From: Streptomyces sp. CHD11
GTDB taxonomy: Bacteria; Actinomycetota; Actinomycetes; Streptomycetales; Streptomycetaceae
DNA length: 64,000 nt
Reading direction: 5' to 3'
NCBI RefSeq assembly: GCF_018638295.1
Contig: NZ_JABTTS010000018.1
Coordinates: forward strand, 51,736 to 115,735
The notes beneath the pieces were generated by a model. The model had not been told where the DNA came from. It did not search any database and worked only from the letters and a program-made list of their open reading frames with translations. The translations under genes were made by a program, and so were the position numbers. Of this stretch, positions 24,099 to 33,225 are shown in pieces. The first letter of the stretch is position 1. Every line of letters starts with the position of its first letter.

Positions 24099-26252
24099 CT
24101 ACGCCACCGGTCTGCTGTCCAGGGCCTGCGGCTGCGGGGCGGCGGCGCCCGGCGGGGCGGAGACGCCGCCCTTGCGCCGCAGCTTCTGCCAGCGCAGCCG
24201 GCCGCCGGTGAGCGCCGTGATCCAGGACTGGAGCAGCACGACGTACATCAGCTGCCGGTAGAGGATCTGCTGCAACGGCAGTGACAGCAGCGGCGTGAGC
24301 TTCTCCTTGTCGAGGACGAAGGCGTAGGCCGCGCAGGCCAACTGGATGGCGAGGACGCCGAACCAGGCCAGGATCGTCTTGCCGGTCGGGCCGAAGACCA
24401 GGCCGTAGATGAGGAACACGTCGATGAGCGGGGCCAGCAGCGGGGCCAGGACCATGAAGAGGGAGACCAGCGGGAGTCCGACCCGGCCGAAGCGGCCCGA
24501 GGGGCCCCGGTCGATCACCGCGCGGCGGTGTTTCCAGATCGCCTGCATGGTGCCGTAGGACCAGCGGTAGCGCTGCGACCACAGCTGCTGCACCGACTCG
24601 GGGGCCTCGGTCCACGCGCGGGCGTTCTCCGCGTAGACCACCTTCCAGCCGTCGCGGTGGATGGCCATGGTGATGTCGGTGTCCTCGGCGAGCGTGTCGT
24701 CGCTCATGCCGCCGACCCGCTCCAGCGCGGAACGGCGGAACGCGCCGACGGCGCCGGGGATGGTGGGCATGCACCGCAGGACGTCGTACATCCGGCGGTC
24801 GAGGTTGAAGCCCATCACGTACTCGATGTGCTGCCAGGCGCCGATCAGCTTGTCCTTGTTGGCGACCTTGGCGTTGCCCGCGACGGCGCCCACGCGCGGG
24901 TCGCCGAAGGGCTGCACCAGTTCGCGGACGGTGGTCGGTTCGAAGACGGTGTCGCCGTCCATCATCACGATGATGTCGTGGCGGGCGTTGGCCACACCGC
25001 GGTTGAGGGCGGCCGGCTTGCCCGCGTTGAGCTGGCGGACCACCCGGACACCCGGCAGACCCAGCGACTCCACGATCCGCGCGGTGCCGTCGCTGGAGCC
25101 GTCGTCGATGACGATGATCTCGACCGGGTGATCGCTCTCCACGAGGGAGCGCACGGTGTCCTCGATGCACTTGGCCTCGTTGTACGCCGGCACCAGCACC
25201 GTCACCGGTTCGGTGATCGGCGGGCCCCACGCGAAGTCCCTGCGGCGCACCTTGCGGGCGTGCGCGGCCGACAGGACGAGCATCAGCACGAAGCGGGCGA
25301 TGACCAGGGAGCCGATGATCGCCAGACCGACCACCAGGACACCCGTGATGTTGTCGGAGGCCTGGACGAGGAAGACCCAGGCCTTGCCCTTCCACAGCTC
25401 GACACCGGTCACCGGGGAGTGCGCGCTGGGCGCGTCCAGGGCCTCGGTGAGGTTGTCGAACGCGTAGCCCTTGTCCTTCAGGTCGGGCAGCATCCGGGCC
25501 AGTGCCTGGACGGTCTGGTGGCGGTCACCGCCGGAGTCGTGCATCAGGACGACGCCGCCCTTGCCGTCCTGGGGCGTCGCGCGGCGGATGATCTCGTCGA
25601 CGCCGGGCTTGCGCCAGTCCTCGGTGTCATGGGTGTTGACGACGGTGATGTAGCCGCGGTCCCCGATGTACTGGGCCACCGGCCAGGAGTTGTTGTCCAT
25701 GGCGCCGGCCTGGGAGGAGTACGGCGGCCGGAACAGCGAGGTGCGGATGCCGGCGGCGCCGGTTATGGCCAGCTGGTTCTGCGACAGCTCCCAGTCGATG
25801 CGGTCCTTCGACTGCAGGGAGAGATCGGGGTGGTTGAAGGAGTGCAGACCGATCTCGTGGCCCTCGTCCACCATGCGGCGGACCAGGTCGGGATAGCGGG
25901 AGGACATCGTCCCGGTGACGAAGAAGACGGCGTGCGCGTCGTGCTCTTTCAGCACGTCCAGGACCTTGGGGGTCCAGACCGGGTCGGGACCGTCGTCGAA
26001 GGTGAGCACGACATGCCCGTCGGGCACGTTCAGGGTCTCCGCGCGGCCGTCCCGGGTGTCGATGACCGGGCCGCCCGCCAGTATGTCGTCCGGCACCCGG
26101 TCGGCGGCGGCCTCGGGCTGGACGCGGTGGTCGGCGAGGATCTCGCTGTGCACGTAGCCGCGCAGCATGAGCATCGCCATCAGGGCGACGAGGAACAGCA
26201 GCGGCAGCAGCAGGCGCAGGGGGATGCGGCGCCGGCGGGTTCGGGATGCCAT
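24099..26252 (-). CDS. Bifunctional polysaccharide deacetylase (NodB) / family 2 glycosyltransferase, membrane
   Basis: 717 residues from ATG 26252, sharing one base with the upstream stop (TGATG). After a signal-anchor (LLLPLLFLVALMAMLML, 14-30) comes an extracytoplasmic NodB domain: TFDDGPD (84-90), His137 and His141 of HSFNHP, RPPYSS (175-180) and LMHDSGGD. A helix near 302-325 leads to a cytoplasmic GT2 domain with DDGSSDGT (383-390), DGD (432-434), EDTD (523-526) and QRYRW (560-564), the signature of processive hyaluronan/cellulose/chitin-type synthases. C-terminal helices complete a channel-like part. It likely polymerises and partly deacetylates an amino-sugar glycan. Product unknown. 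Confidence 0.92.
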   Translation of the reverse strand: MASRTRRRRIPLRLLLPLLFLVALMAMLMLRGYVHSEILADHRVQPEAAADRVPDDILAGGPVIDTRDGRAETLNVPDGHVVLTFDDGPDPVWTPKVLDVLKEHDAHAVFFVTGTMSSRYPDLVRRMVDEGHEIGLHSFNHPDLSLQSKDRIDWELSQNQLAITGAAGIRTSLFRPPYSSQAGAMDNNSWPVAQYIGDRGYITVVNTHDTEDWRKPGVDEIIRRATPQDGKGGVVLMHDSGGDRHQTVQALARMLPDLKDKGYAFDNLTEALDAPSAHSPVTGVELWKGKAWVFLVQASDNITGVLVVGLAIIGSLVIARFVLMLVLSAAHARKVRRRDFAWGPPITEPVTVLVPAYNEAKCIEDTVRSLVESDHPVEIIVIDDGSSDGTARIVESLGLPGVRVVRQLNAGKPAALNRGVANARHDIIVMMDGDTVFEPTTVRELVQPFGDPRVGAVAGNAKVANKDKLIGAWQHIEYVMGFNLDRRMYDVLRCMPTIPGAVGAFRRSALERVGGMSDDTLAEDTDITMAIHRDGWKVVYAENARAWTEAPESVQQLWSQRYRWSYGTMQAIWKHRRAVIDRGPSGRFGRVGLPLVSLFMVLAPLLAPLIDVFLIYGLVFGPTGKTILAWFGVLAIQLACAAYAFVLDKEKLTPLLSLPLQQILYRQLMYVVLLQSWITALTGGRLRWQKLRRKGGVSAPPGAAAPQPQALDSRPVA

Positions 26253-28222
26253 CAGAGGACGTACTCCGGGGACGGTGCGGCGGAACTGGTGGAGGGTCCG
26301 GGTTCGGCTCCCGGGTTCCCGGCGACGACCGCGGGGGCGTCGTCGGCAGCCGCGGCGACCGCGGGGGCGTCGTCGGCAGCCGCGGGGGCGTCGTCGGCGC
26401 CGGCGGCGGTGTCGACCGGTGTGTCGTCGTCGCCTCCGCCGGCGGGAGGGGTCGTCTCCGCTCCCGGGGAGGGGTCGGCCGGCGGGGGCGGGTCGGCCGG
26501 CGGGGTGCTCGCCGGGGGCGTGGTGGCCTCCGTCGAGGGAGCGCCGCCGGTGTCGGTGCCGGTGCCCGGGTTCTGCGGCTTGCGGCTCGCGGTCGGTTCC
26601 GGGTCGGGGCTCGTGCCGGGCTCGTCCTGGCCGCCCGTCGCGCCGGCCGCGGGAAGACTGACGCCGGGCGCGGTCACGGTGGGTGCGCCGGCGCTCGGCA
26701 GGCCTCCGGGGAGGAGGCTGGTGCCGGCGCCGGGGGTGGCGTCCGTCTCCCCGGGGCCCGGGGAGGTCTCGACCTTCCCCGCGGGCTGTTCCTCCTGCTG
26801 CTGTCCGGGGACGGGCAGCCACGGGGCGTCGGAGTTGCCGGACAGCAGGGTGGCGACGATGACGGCGGCGTAGCCGGCGCAGGCGAGGCCGACGGTCATG
26901 CCGATACGGCGGTATCTGCGGCTGCGGCGGCCGGTCTCGTCCACGAACACGGGTCCGTCGGCGCCGTCCGGAGCCCTGCTCTTCGGCGGGGCGGGGGCCC
27001 GGCTCAGCACGCCGTCGCCGAACTGGACGGCGTCGAGCTGGACGGTCACCTCGTGCGGGTCGTGCGTGGCCGCGGCGGTCTCACCGACGGGCTCCTCCTG
27101 CCACGGGTCCCGGACGGAGGCGGTGGCGGCCACACCCGTCGCGGCCGCCGAGGCCGGCCAGGGGCCCTTCGCCGCGGCGGCGGGGCTGCGCAGCATGGTG
27201 GTGCGCTCCGCCTCCCGCTCCTCGTCCACGGGCACCGGTGCGGATGCGGATGGGGATGCGGAAGCGGAAGCGGGGCCCTGTGCCGGAACCCGGGGACCGG
27301 CGGCGCCCTTGGCCGCGTCAGCTCGCGGAGGCAGGTCCGCGCCCTTCACCGCGCCACCACGGGAAGGCAGACCCTCGTCCTGCACCACGCCACCACGGGA
27401 AGGCAGACCCTCGTCCTGCACCACGCCACCACGGGGAGGCAGGTCCGCACCCTTCACCACGCCACCGCGCGGGGGCAGGTCCGCACCCTTCACCACGCCA
27501 CCACGGGGAGGCAGACCCTCGCCCTTCACCGCGCCACCGCGCGGGGGCAGGTCCGCACCCTTCACCACGCCACCACGGGAAGGCAGACCCTCGTCCTGCA
27601 CCACGCCACCGCGCGGGGGCAGGTCCGCACCCTTGGCCGCGTCAGCTCGCGGGGGCAGGCCCTCGCCCTTCGCCCGCGGCCCTCCGGCCCGGCCCGCTTC
27701 GGCGGAGGCCGTCGCGGTACGGCCGCCCGCGGGCGGCTCGGCGTCGCGCCCCGGTCCGGTCGCCCGGTCGCCGCGCGGCGCCGTGATGCCGTCCACGCCG
27801 CGCGAGGCGTCCACGGGCGCTCTGCGGAACGCGGCCGCGAGTCGGCCGGCGTCGGGGCGTCCGCCACGCGAGGGCCCGTCCCGGTCCGCACCGGGCGGAC
27901 GTCCCTCGCTCTCGGGCTGGGTACCCGCGGCGGCCCCTCGGCTGTCCGCACGGTCGCTCCGCGCGGCCGGGGCACCGGCCGCCTGCTCGCCCCGTGGGGC
28001 GTGACCGTGCGGAGATACCGTGGGGTCCGCGTCGCGGGCGGCGGGACCGCGCCGCGGCTCGTTCGTTACGGTGGGGAAGACTCCGAGGCGGGCCCAGCGG
28101 TCCTCGATCGAGCCGGTCTCCGCGGAGTCCCCGTCTTCGTCATTGCCCGGAAGTCCCCCGGGCGCCGTGGCGTCCTCGAGCTCTCCCGGTTGGGCGTCTT
28201 CCCGCCACTTTTCCACGCGCAC
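26252..28222 (-). CDS. Repeat-rich single-pass membrane protein, function unknown
   Basis: 656 residues from GTG 28222 (GGGGGAA just upstream). A long disordered cytoplasmic N-terminus contains ten 12-residue tandem repeats of type KGADLPPRGGVV / QDEGLPSRGGVV (bases 27311-27670). One membrane helix follows (IGMTVGLACAGYAAVIVATLL, about residues 440-460). The remaining about 190 residues outside the cell are Pro/Thr/Ala/Asp-rich with further degenerate repeats (DDAPAVAA). Its stop overlaps the start of the deacetylase-glycosyltransferase, so it may help that synthase. No domain is recognised, and low-complexity segments make the start and repeat number uncertain. Confidence 0.75.
   Translation of the reverse strand: MRVEKWREDAQPGELEDATAPGGLPGNDEDGDSAETGSIEDRWARLGVFPTVTNEPRRGPAARDADPTVSPHGHAPRGEQAAGAPAARSDRADSRGAAAGTQPESEGRPPGADRDGPSRGGRPDAGRLAAAFRRAPVDASRGVDGITAPRGDRATGPGRDAEPPAGGRTATASAEAGRAGGPRAKGEGLPPRADAAKGADLPPRGGVVQDEGLPSRGGVVKGADLPPRGGAVKGEGLPPRGGVVKGADLPPRGGVVKGADLPPRGGVVQDEGLPSRGGVVQDEGLPSRGGAVKGADLPPRADAAKGAAGPRVPAQGPASASASPSASAPVPVDEEREAERTTMLRSPAAAAKGPWPASAAATGVAATASVRDPWQEEPVGETAAATHDPHEVTVQLDAVQFGDGVLSRAPAPPKSRAPDGADGPVFVDETGRRSRRYRRIGMTVGLACAGYAAVIVATLLSGNSDAPWLPVPGQQQEEQPAGKVETSPGPGETDATPGAGTSLLPGGLPSAGAPTVTAPGVSLPAAGATGGQDEPGTSPDPEPTASRKPQNPGTGTDTGGAPSTEATTPPASTPPADPPPPADPSPGAETTPPAGGGDDDTPVDTAAGADDAPAAADDAPAVAAAADDAPAVVAGNPGAEPGPSTSSAAPSPEYVL
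27311..27670 (-). repeat. Ten in-frame 36-bp tandem repeats
   Basis: Exactly 360 bp encoding ten 12-residue units. Two main variants alternate (KGADLPPRGGVV and QDEGLPSRGGVV), with KGEGLPPR versions, and the outermost units end in ADAA instead of GGVV. Near-identical DNA copies make this a likely site of length variation and of assembly error. Confidence 0.85.
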
Positions 28223-28394
28223 GCACTTCCCCCACAGACAGTTCCGGGTGCGCGAACGACCTGAGCACCAGCCGCCGGACCGGGCCCCCACCCGCTCCGA
28301 GCGCCCCGTTTATCACACTGTGCTCGGGCATTGAATGTAGCGCACGCGGAGGTTCCGTGTGAGACGCGTGCTGTTTCGTGTCAATGGCGAGACA

Positions 28395-29363
28395 TCACGG
28401 GGACGCCATCACGACAGAGTCGCTGGCCGGAATCCACCCCCTTTCCGGCACCCGCAACCAGCCCTGTTCGACGCCGACGACCGTCGCAGCTCGCCGAAGT
28501 CCCTCCAGAGCAGGGTGAACCATCCCTTTCCGCCACACCAGGGACACAGGCGACAGGGGAACCGGGTCCACGAGCGGCCGCAGGACCGTCGACGGCAACG
28601 GCGGGAAGTCCACGACCGCGAGGATCGGGTGACGCGTTCTGGCCATCATCCGCTGGAACTCCTCCTCCCCCACGGCCAGCGGCGCGGGCGGCGCGAGCAT
28701 GATGCCCCTCCCCCGGAACAACTGCCGCGCGAGGTCGGTCCACTCCGGCGTACGGGGGTTCCCGGCCCCGGCGTACACCGTCTCGCCGGCCAGCGCGGCC
28801 AGCGGCACCTCGGACAGCGGGGCCAGCGGGTGGTCCTCGGGCAGCACGACCGCCATCGGCTCGTGCCGCACCGGCTGCTGGTCCAGCGCGGAGCGCAGCG
28901 CGGGGGCGAGTCCCGCAAACCGCCCGAACGACGCGTCGAGCCGCCCCGCGAGCAGTTCCGCCGCCGCCCAGGTCAGCCCGCTCTCATAGCGGGCCATCAG
29001 CTCGTGTCCCGGGGAGAGTTCACGGGCCCGGTGCAGCACCCGGCGCGGGGTCTGCAGACCCGGGGAATTGAGGTCGACCAGCAGAGGGCGGGCCTGCCCG
29101 GCGGCGGCGAGCAGGTCGTCCTGCGCCTGGAGCACCGCGCGGGCGTACGGCAGCAGCCGTTCACCGTCGGCGGTGAGGGACACCTGGCGGGTGGTCCGGA
29201 CGAACAGCTCACAGCCCAGCTCCCGTTCCAGCCGCCGCACATCCCGGCTGAGCGCCTGCTGGGCCACGTAGAGGCACGCGGCGGCACGGGTGAAGTGCAG
29301 TTCGCCGGCGACGGTCACGAAGGCGCGCAGCAGCCGCGGGTCCGGATGGGTGGGGACGGGCAT
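28395..29363 (-). CDS. LysR-family transcriptional regulator
   Basis: 322 residues. The N-terminal winged helix-turn-helix (residues about 8-66) includes LLRAFVTVAGELHFTRAAA, AQQALSRDVRRLERELG and LFVRTTRQVSLTADGERLL. The effector-binding domain follows (from about 90), with SFGRFAGLAPALRSAL and AVVLPEDHPLAPLSEVPLAALAG. It is divergent from an MFS gene across about 80 bp, the usual arrangement in which a LysR protein controls its neighbour and itself. The effector is unknown. Confidence 0.92.
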   Translation of the reverse strand: MPVPTHPDPRLLRAFVTVAGELHFTRAAACLYVAQQALSRDVRRLERELGCELFVRTTRQVSLTADGERLLPYARAVLQAQDDLLAAAGQARPLLVDLNSPGLQTPRRVLHRARELSPGHELMARYESGLTWAAAELLAGRLDASFGRFAGLAPALRSALDQQPVRHEPMAVVLPEDHPLAPLSEVPLAALAGETVYAGAGNPRTPEWTDLARQLFRGRGIMLAPPAPLAVGEEEFQRMMARTRHPILAVVDFPPLPSTVLRPLVDPVPLSPVSLVWRKGMVHPALEGLRRAATVVGVEQGWLRVPERGWIPASDSVVMASP

Positions 29364-29446
29364 CCCGGGAATTTACAACACAGGTGCGTGAATCGGCTCC
29401 GGACAGGTGTTGGACCGGCCGCGTGACCGGGGGCGACGGTGGAGGC

Positions 29447-30754
29447 ATGCCTCAGCCGACCTCCCGGGACACACCCCTGTTCACGGTCACCGCCGACACC
29501 CTGGTCGCCGTCGACTTCCGCCCGCGCACCGCGGGAGGGTTCCGCGCGAAGGGCCCGTACCGCCGTCTCCTCGCACGGCCCGGCGCCCGCGCCTTCACGG
29601 CGGGGAACCTGATCGCCCGCCTGCCGATGGGCATGTTCAGCGTGAGCGCGGTCCTCATGATCGCGGGGACGCGGGGTTCGTACGCCCTGGCCGGTGCCGT
29701 CACCGCGACGGGGCTGGCGGCGACGGCGGTGGTCGCGCCGTGGACCGCTCGGCTGGTCGACCGGTACGGGCAGGCCCGTGTCGCCCTGCCGGCCACGGTG
29801 TTCGCCGTGGCCGGCTCCCTCGCGCTGCTGCTCTGCGTACGTCACGGCGCACCCGACTGGACCCTGTTCGTCTCCTACGCCGCCACCGCCACCACTCCGA
29901 ACACCGGCGGTATGTCCCGGGCCCGCTGGGCTCACCTGCTGAAAGGCAGCCCCGAGGAACTGCACACCGCCCACTCCTTCGAACAGGCCACGGACGAACT
30001 CTGCTTCATGCTCGGCCCGGTGCTCGCGGCCTTCCTGTGCACGGCGTTCTTCCCGGAGGCGGGCACGCTCACCGGCGCAGTGCTGCTGCTGACGGGTGTG
30101 CTGTTGTTCACCGCGCAGCGGTCGACCGAGCCGCCGGCCGTACGGCGTTCCACCGGGCGGGCGCCGCTGCGGGCACCCGGCATGCGACCGCTGCTGGCCG
30201 TGTGCCTGGCCACCGGCGCGGTGTTCGGCTCGATGGAGGTGGTGACCCTGGCGTTCGCGGACGCGCAGGGGCACCGCGCGGCGTCCGGCGCGGTGCTGGC
30301 GCTCCAGGCGGCCGGTTCCTGTGCGGCGGGACTGCTGTACGGGGCGGCGCGCCCGGCCGGGTCCGCGCGGTCCCGGCTGCCGTGGTGTCTGGCCGCGATG
30401 ACCGCGCTGATGACGCTGCCGCTCTGCGCGGCCGGTCTCACCGGCTCGCTGCCGGTCCTCGCCGCGGCGCTCCTGGTCGCCGGGATGGCGACCGCCCCGA
30501 CGATGGTCACCACCATGACCCTGGTGCAGCGGTACACCCCCGAGGGGCGGCTGAACGAGGGCATGACGCTCGCGGTCACCGGTCTGCTCGGCGGGATCGC
30601 CTGCGGCAGCGCGGCCGGCGGCTGGACGGTGGAGCACCTCTCGGCGACGACCGGGTACGGCGTACCGGTGGCGGCGGCCGCGACCGCCCTCCTCGTCGCC
30701 CTGTGCGCCCTGGTCCCGTTCGGGGCGCCGATTCCCGCACGCCCCAAGGCGTGA
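29447..30754 (+). CDS. MFS transporter
   Basis: 435 residues, about 12 membrane helices. Conserved pieces are FTAGNLIARLPMGMFSVSAV in TM1, WTARLVDRYGQARV (MFS loop 2-3 motif) and the helix ending TALLVALCALVPF. ATG 29447 is chosen, although GGTGGAGG lies only one base before it, too close for a normal ribosome site; GTG 29423 and an earlier start at 29384 are in frame. The first about 35 residues are cytoplasmic. It is divergent from a LysR regulator that may respond to its substrate, which cannot be predicted. Confidence 0.85.
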   Translation: MPQPTSRDTPLFTVTADTLVAVDFRPRTAGGFRAKGPYRRLLARPGARAFTAGNLIARLPMGMFSVSAVLMIAGTRGSYALAGAVTATGLAATAVVAPWTARLVDRYGQARVALPATVFAVAGSLALLLCVRHGAPDWTLFVSYAATATTPNTGGMSRARWAHLLKGSPEELHTAHSFEQATDELCFMLGPVLAAFLCTAFFPEAGTLTGAVLLLTGVLLFTAQRSTEPPAVRRSTGRAPLRAPGMRPLLAVCLATGAVFGSMEVVTLAFADAQGHRAASGAVLALQAAGSCAAGLLYGAARPAGSARSRLPWCLAAMTALMTLPLCAAGLTGSLPVLAAALLVAGMATAPTMVTTMTLVQRYTPEGRLNEGMTLAVTGLLGGIACGSAAGGWTVEHLSATTGYGVPVAAAATALLVALCALVPFGAPIPARPKA

Positions 30755-30798
30755 CGCGCCGGAGCACCGGGTCCCGCACCCGTGTGACCGCATGACGA

Positions 30799-30827
30799 AG
30801 GCCCCGCCGCTCGGAGCGACGGGGCCT
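30799..30827. terminator. Shared terminator of the MFS gene and tmRNA
   Basis: Near-perfect 13-bp stem (AGGCCCCGCCGCT / AGCGACGGGGCCT, one mismatch pair) with a 3-base loop, lying between the convergent MFS gene and the 3' end of ssrA. Confidence 0.75.
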
Positions 30828-30845
30828 CTGCCCACATGGGATGAG

Positions 30846-31246
30846 TGGAGATGGCGGGAATCGAACCCGCGTCCAACGGTGCGGAACCAGGGCTTCTCCG
30901 TGTGCAGTCGGCTGTGCTTTTCTCGGCCCCGGAGATCACGCCGACAAGTCTCCGACGGGCCCAGTCACTGTTGGATTTCCCTCTTCACCCCGTGACCGGG
31001 ATCAAGGTTTAGTTCCCTAGCTGATGCCAGGATCCGGGTCGGGAACACCCCCGGGCTGACACTCCCTTAGGTAGGGGAGCCGCTGCTCGCTACCTGAAAA
31101 TCAGGCAGCGAGGGCGAGCTCGCCCTGGGAGACAGATCGCTTAGAATTGGCGATTGTTTTTTTCGGCCTGTGGTTTACGAGATCATGGCCGCTTCCTCGA
31201 CACGCTTCCCCTGCTTCGACAGCCGCTGTCGAAACCGATCATCCCC
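30846..31246 (-). ncRNA. ssrA: Transfer-messenger RNA (tmRNA)
   Basis: Rescues ribosomes stalled on broken mRNAs and tags the product for proteolysis. The RNA starts GGGGATGATCGGTTTCGACA, the standard actinobacterial 5' end. Its GGGGATG pairs with the 3' CATCTCC, followed by the discriminator A at 30846; CCA is not encoded. The T-arm GGTTCGATTCCCGCC is present. The resume codon GCC starts the tag frame ANSKRSVSQGELALAA-stop near 31095-31145, ending in the ALAA degron. Length is about 401 nt. It lies directly downstream of smpB in the same direction. The T-arm end looks like a tRNA by itself, but there is no anticodon arm. Confidence 0.95.
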
Positions 31247-31349
31247 ATGTTTTTTTCTCAAGGTACGCACCCTCTGCGGGGTGCTGTCCCCATCGTACGT
31301 GACCAACGCGGGTCGGTGCCAGCATATTCCCCGGCCCTCCCGCGAGGGC

Positions 31350-31829
31350 CTACGCCCGCTGCTTCCTGCGGACCGCCGAGATCGCCCGGTCGGTCTCGCG
31401 CCGGTCCTGCTTCTCCCGCAGCGTCTGCCGCTTGTCGTACTCCTTCTTGCCCTTGGCCAGCGCGATCTCGACCTTGGCGCGGCCGTCCTTGAAGTACAGG
31501 GAGAGCGGCACGATGGTGTGCCCCGTCTCCTGGGACTTGGACTGCAGCTTGTCGATCTCCTCGCGGTGCAGCAGCAGCTTCCGCTTGCGCCGCGCGCTGT
31601 GGTTGGTCCAGGTGCCCTGGCTGTACTCCGGCACATGCACGTTGTGCAGCCACGCCTCGGCGTCGCTGAGCTGGACGAAGCCGTCCACCAGCGACGCCCG
31701 TCCCTGACGCAGGGACTTCACCTCCGTACCGGTGAGGACGAGGCCGGCCTCGTAGGTGTCGATGATGAGGTAGTCGTGCCGCGCCTTCTTGTTCTGCGCG
31801 ATCAGCTTGCGCCCTTTTTCCTTAGCCAT
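31350..31829 (-). CDS. smpB: SsrA-binding protein SmpB
   Basis: Binds tmRNA and carries it into stalled ribosomes. 159 residues, the usual length. Family blocks: IAQNKKARHDYLIIDTYEAG, LTGTEVKSLRQGRASL, HNVHVPEYSQGTW, RKRKLLLHREEI and the basic C-terminal tail KGKKEYDKRQTLREKQDRRE that folds in the mRNA channel. It is followed by a small GGCCCTC hairpin at its stop, then ssrA about 100 bp on. The order ftsE-ftsX-protease-smpB-ssrA is conserved in actinobacteria. Confidence 0.97.
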   Translation of the reverse strand: MAKEKGRKLIAQNKKARHDYLIIDTYEAGLVLTGTEVKSLRQGRASLVDGFVQLSDAEAWLHNVHVPEYSQGTWTNHSARRKRKLLLHREEIDKLQSKSQETGHTIVPLSLYFKDGRAKVEIALAKGKKEYDKRQTLREKQDRRETDRAISAVRRKQRA

Positions 31830-31887
31830 AGTGCGCCCATTTTCGCACTACGGAGGGGGTCGGCGGAAAGCCGATTACGGACGGTGG

Positions 31888-33048
31888 CTAGCGGCCGAGT
31901 CCGCTGAGGACCGTCTCGGCCCGCTGGAGCGCCTCCTCGTCGGCCTCCAGGTCGGGGATGAGGCCCTGGCCGTCGACGCCCCGGCCGGAGGGAGTGCGGT
32001 AGTGGCCGACGGTCAGCTCGGCCACCGAGCCGTCGGGCAGCGCGGTCGGCATCTGGACCGAGCCCTTGCCGAAGGTGCGGCAGCCCACGACGACCGCTCG
32101 TCCACGGTCCTGCAGGGCGCCGGTGAGGAGCTCGGCCGCGCTCATCGTCCCGCCGTCGACGAGCGCGACCAGGGGTCTGGCCGTGTCGCCGCCGGGCTCG
32201 GCGTGCAGGGCGCGCTGCTCGCCGTCGACGTCGTACGTGGCGACCAGGCCGCCGTCGAAGAAGGCGGAGGCCACGATGGCCGCCTCGGCGACCAGTCCGC
32301 CGGAGTTGCCCCGCAGGTCCAGGACGATCCCGGCACCGGCCGGGGCCTCCCGTACGGCGGTGCGGACCGCTTCGCCGGAGCCCCGGGTGAAGGCGCCGAC
32401 CTTGATGACCGTGGCGCCGGAGCCGAGCGCGCGGGTGGTGACGGTGTCCCGGGACAGCCGGGCCCGGCGTACGGTCTCGCTCCACGCGCGCGTGCCGCGT
32501 TCCAGCCCGAGGCGGACGGTGGTGCCGGCGCTGTCCCCCGCGGTGTCGCCGCGCAGTAACGAGACCACCTCGGTGACGGGCCGGCCGTCGACCCGTTCGC
32601 CGTCGACGCTGCGCAGCCGGTCCCCCGCGCGGATGCCCGCCTCGGCGGCGGGCGTGTCACGGCCCACCCTGGTCACCTCGATACGGCCGTTCCGCTCGCG
32701 GGCCAACAGGCCGACGCCGGTGTAGCGGCCGTCCAGGGACTCCTCGAACTCCTCGTACTCGCCCGGGGAGTAGACGGCGGCCCAGCGGTCCCCGCTGCGG
32801 CTGACGGCGCGCTGGGCGGCCTCCATGGGGGACGTGCCGTCGGCGGCGGCCTCCTCGGCCGCCCGGGCGACCTCCGCGTGGTGACCCACGGGCGCGGCCG
32901 CGGCCGCGCCGTCCGCCGCGTCCTCGCGGTCCGTCCCGGGGAGGCTGCCGGTGGCCGCGCCTGCGGCCAGCACACTGGCGAACACCAAGGTCAGGGCGGC
33001 CCCGCGGCCGATGCGGCGGGGCTGACAGAACAGGGCACGACCTGACAT
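31888..33048 (-). CDS. S41 family C-terminal processing protease (CtpA-like)
   Basis: Secreted or membrane-tethered serine protease. 386 residues from ATG 33048. A hydrophobic N-terminal segment (ALTLVFASVLAAGAATGSL) is a signal peptide or anchor. A PDZ domain covers about 110-185 (YTGVGLLARERNG, AGIRAGDRLRSVDGE). The S41 core has VLDLRGNSGGL, the nucleophile Ser303 in GGTMSAAEL and the base Lys328 in RTFGKGSVQ, so the Ser-Lys dyad is intact. It lies between ftsX and smpB; its substrates are unknown, but envelope or cell-division proteins are plausible. Confidence 0.93.
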   Translation of the reverse strand: MSGRALFCQPRRIGRGAALTLVFASVLAAGAATGSLPGTDREDAADGAAAAAPVGHHAEVARAAEEAAADGTSPMEAAQRAVSRSGDRWAAVYSPGEYEEFEESLDGRYTGVGLLARERNGRIEVTRVGRDTPAAEAGIRAGDRLRSVDGERVDGRPVTEVVSLLRGDTAGDSAGTTVRLGLERGTRAWSETVRRARLSRDTVTTRALGSGATVIKVGAFTRGSGEAVRTAVREAPAGAGIVLDLRGNSGGLVAEAAIVASAFFDGGLVATYDVDGEQRALHAEPGGDTARPLVALVDGGTMSAAELLTGALQDRGRAVVVGCRTFGKGSVQMPTALPDGSVAELTVGHYRTPSGRGVDGQGLIPDLEADEEALQRAETVLSGLGR

Positions 33049-33072
33049 GCCGGTGAGTCTAGGACAACGCGC

Positions 33073-33104
33073 AGGGGCGCACGGCCGGTTGGCCGCACGC
33101 CCCT
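33073..33104 (-). terminator. Hairpin downstream of ftsEX
   Basis: Inverted repeat AGGGGCG-ca-CGGCC / GGCCG-ca-CGCCCCT with a 4-base loop and one internal 2x2 mismatch, located between the ftsX stop and the protease start. Confidence 0.55.
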
Positions 33105-33225
33105 CGTGGCACGCGTCACTCGGACTCTTGCGAGGAGGCCCCGATCTCTCACGCCGGAGCGAGGGAGGAGCGGGCACGGCCACCGCGGAGCCGGGAATCC
33201 CCTCCTCCTTCGAGGAGCAGAGCAG

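Noticed and set aside
30846..30920. tRNA-like T-arm
   Set aside because: It is the 3' end of tmRNA; there is no anticodon stem-loop.
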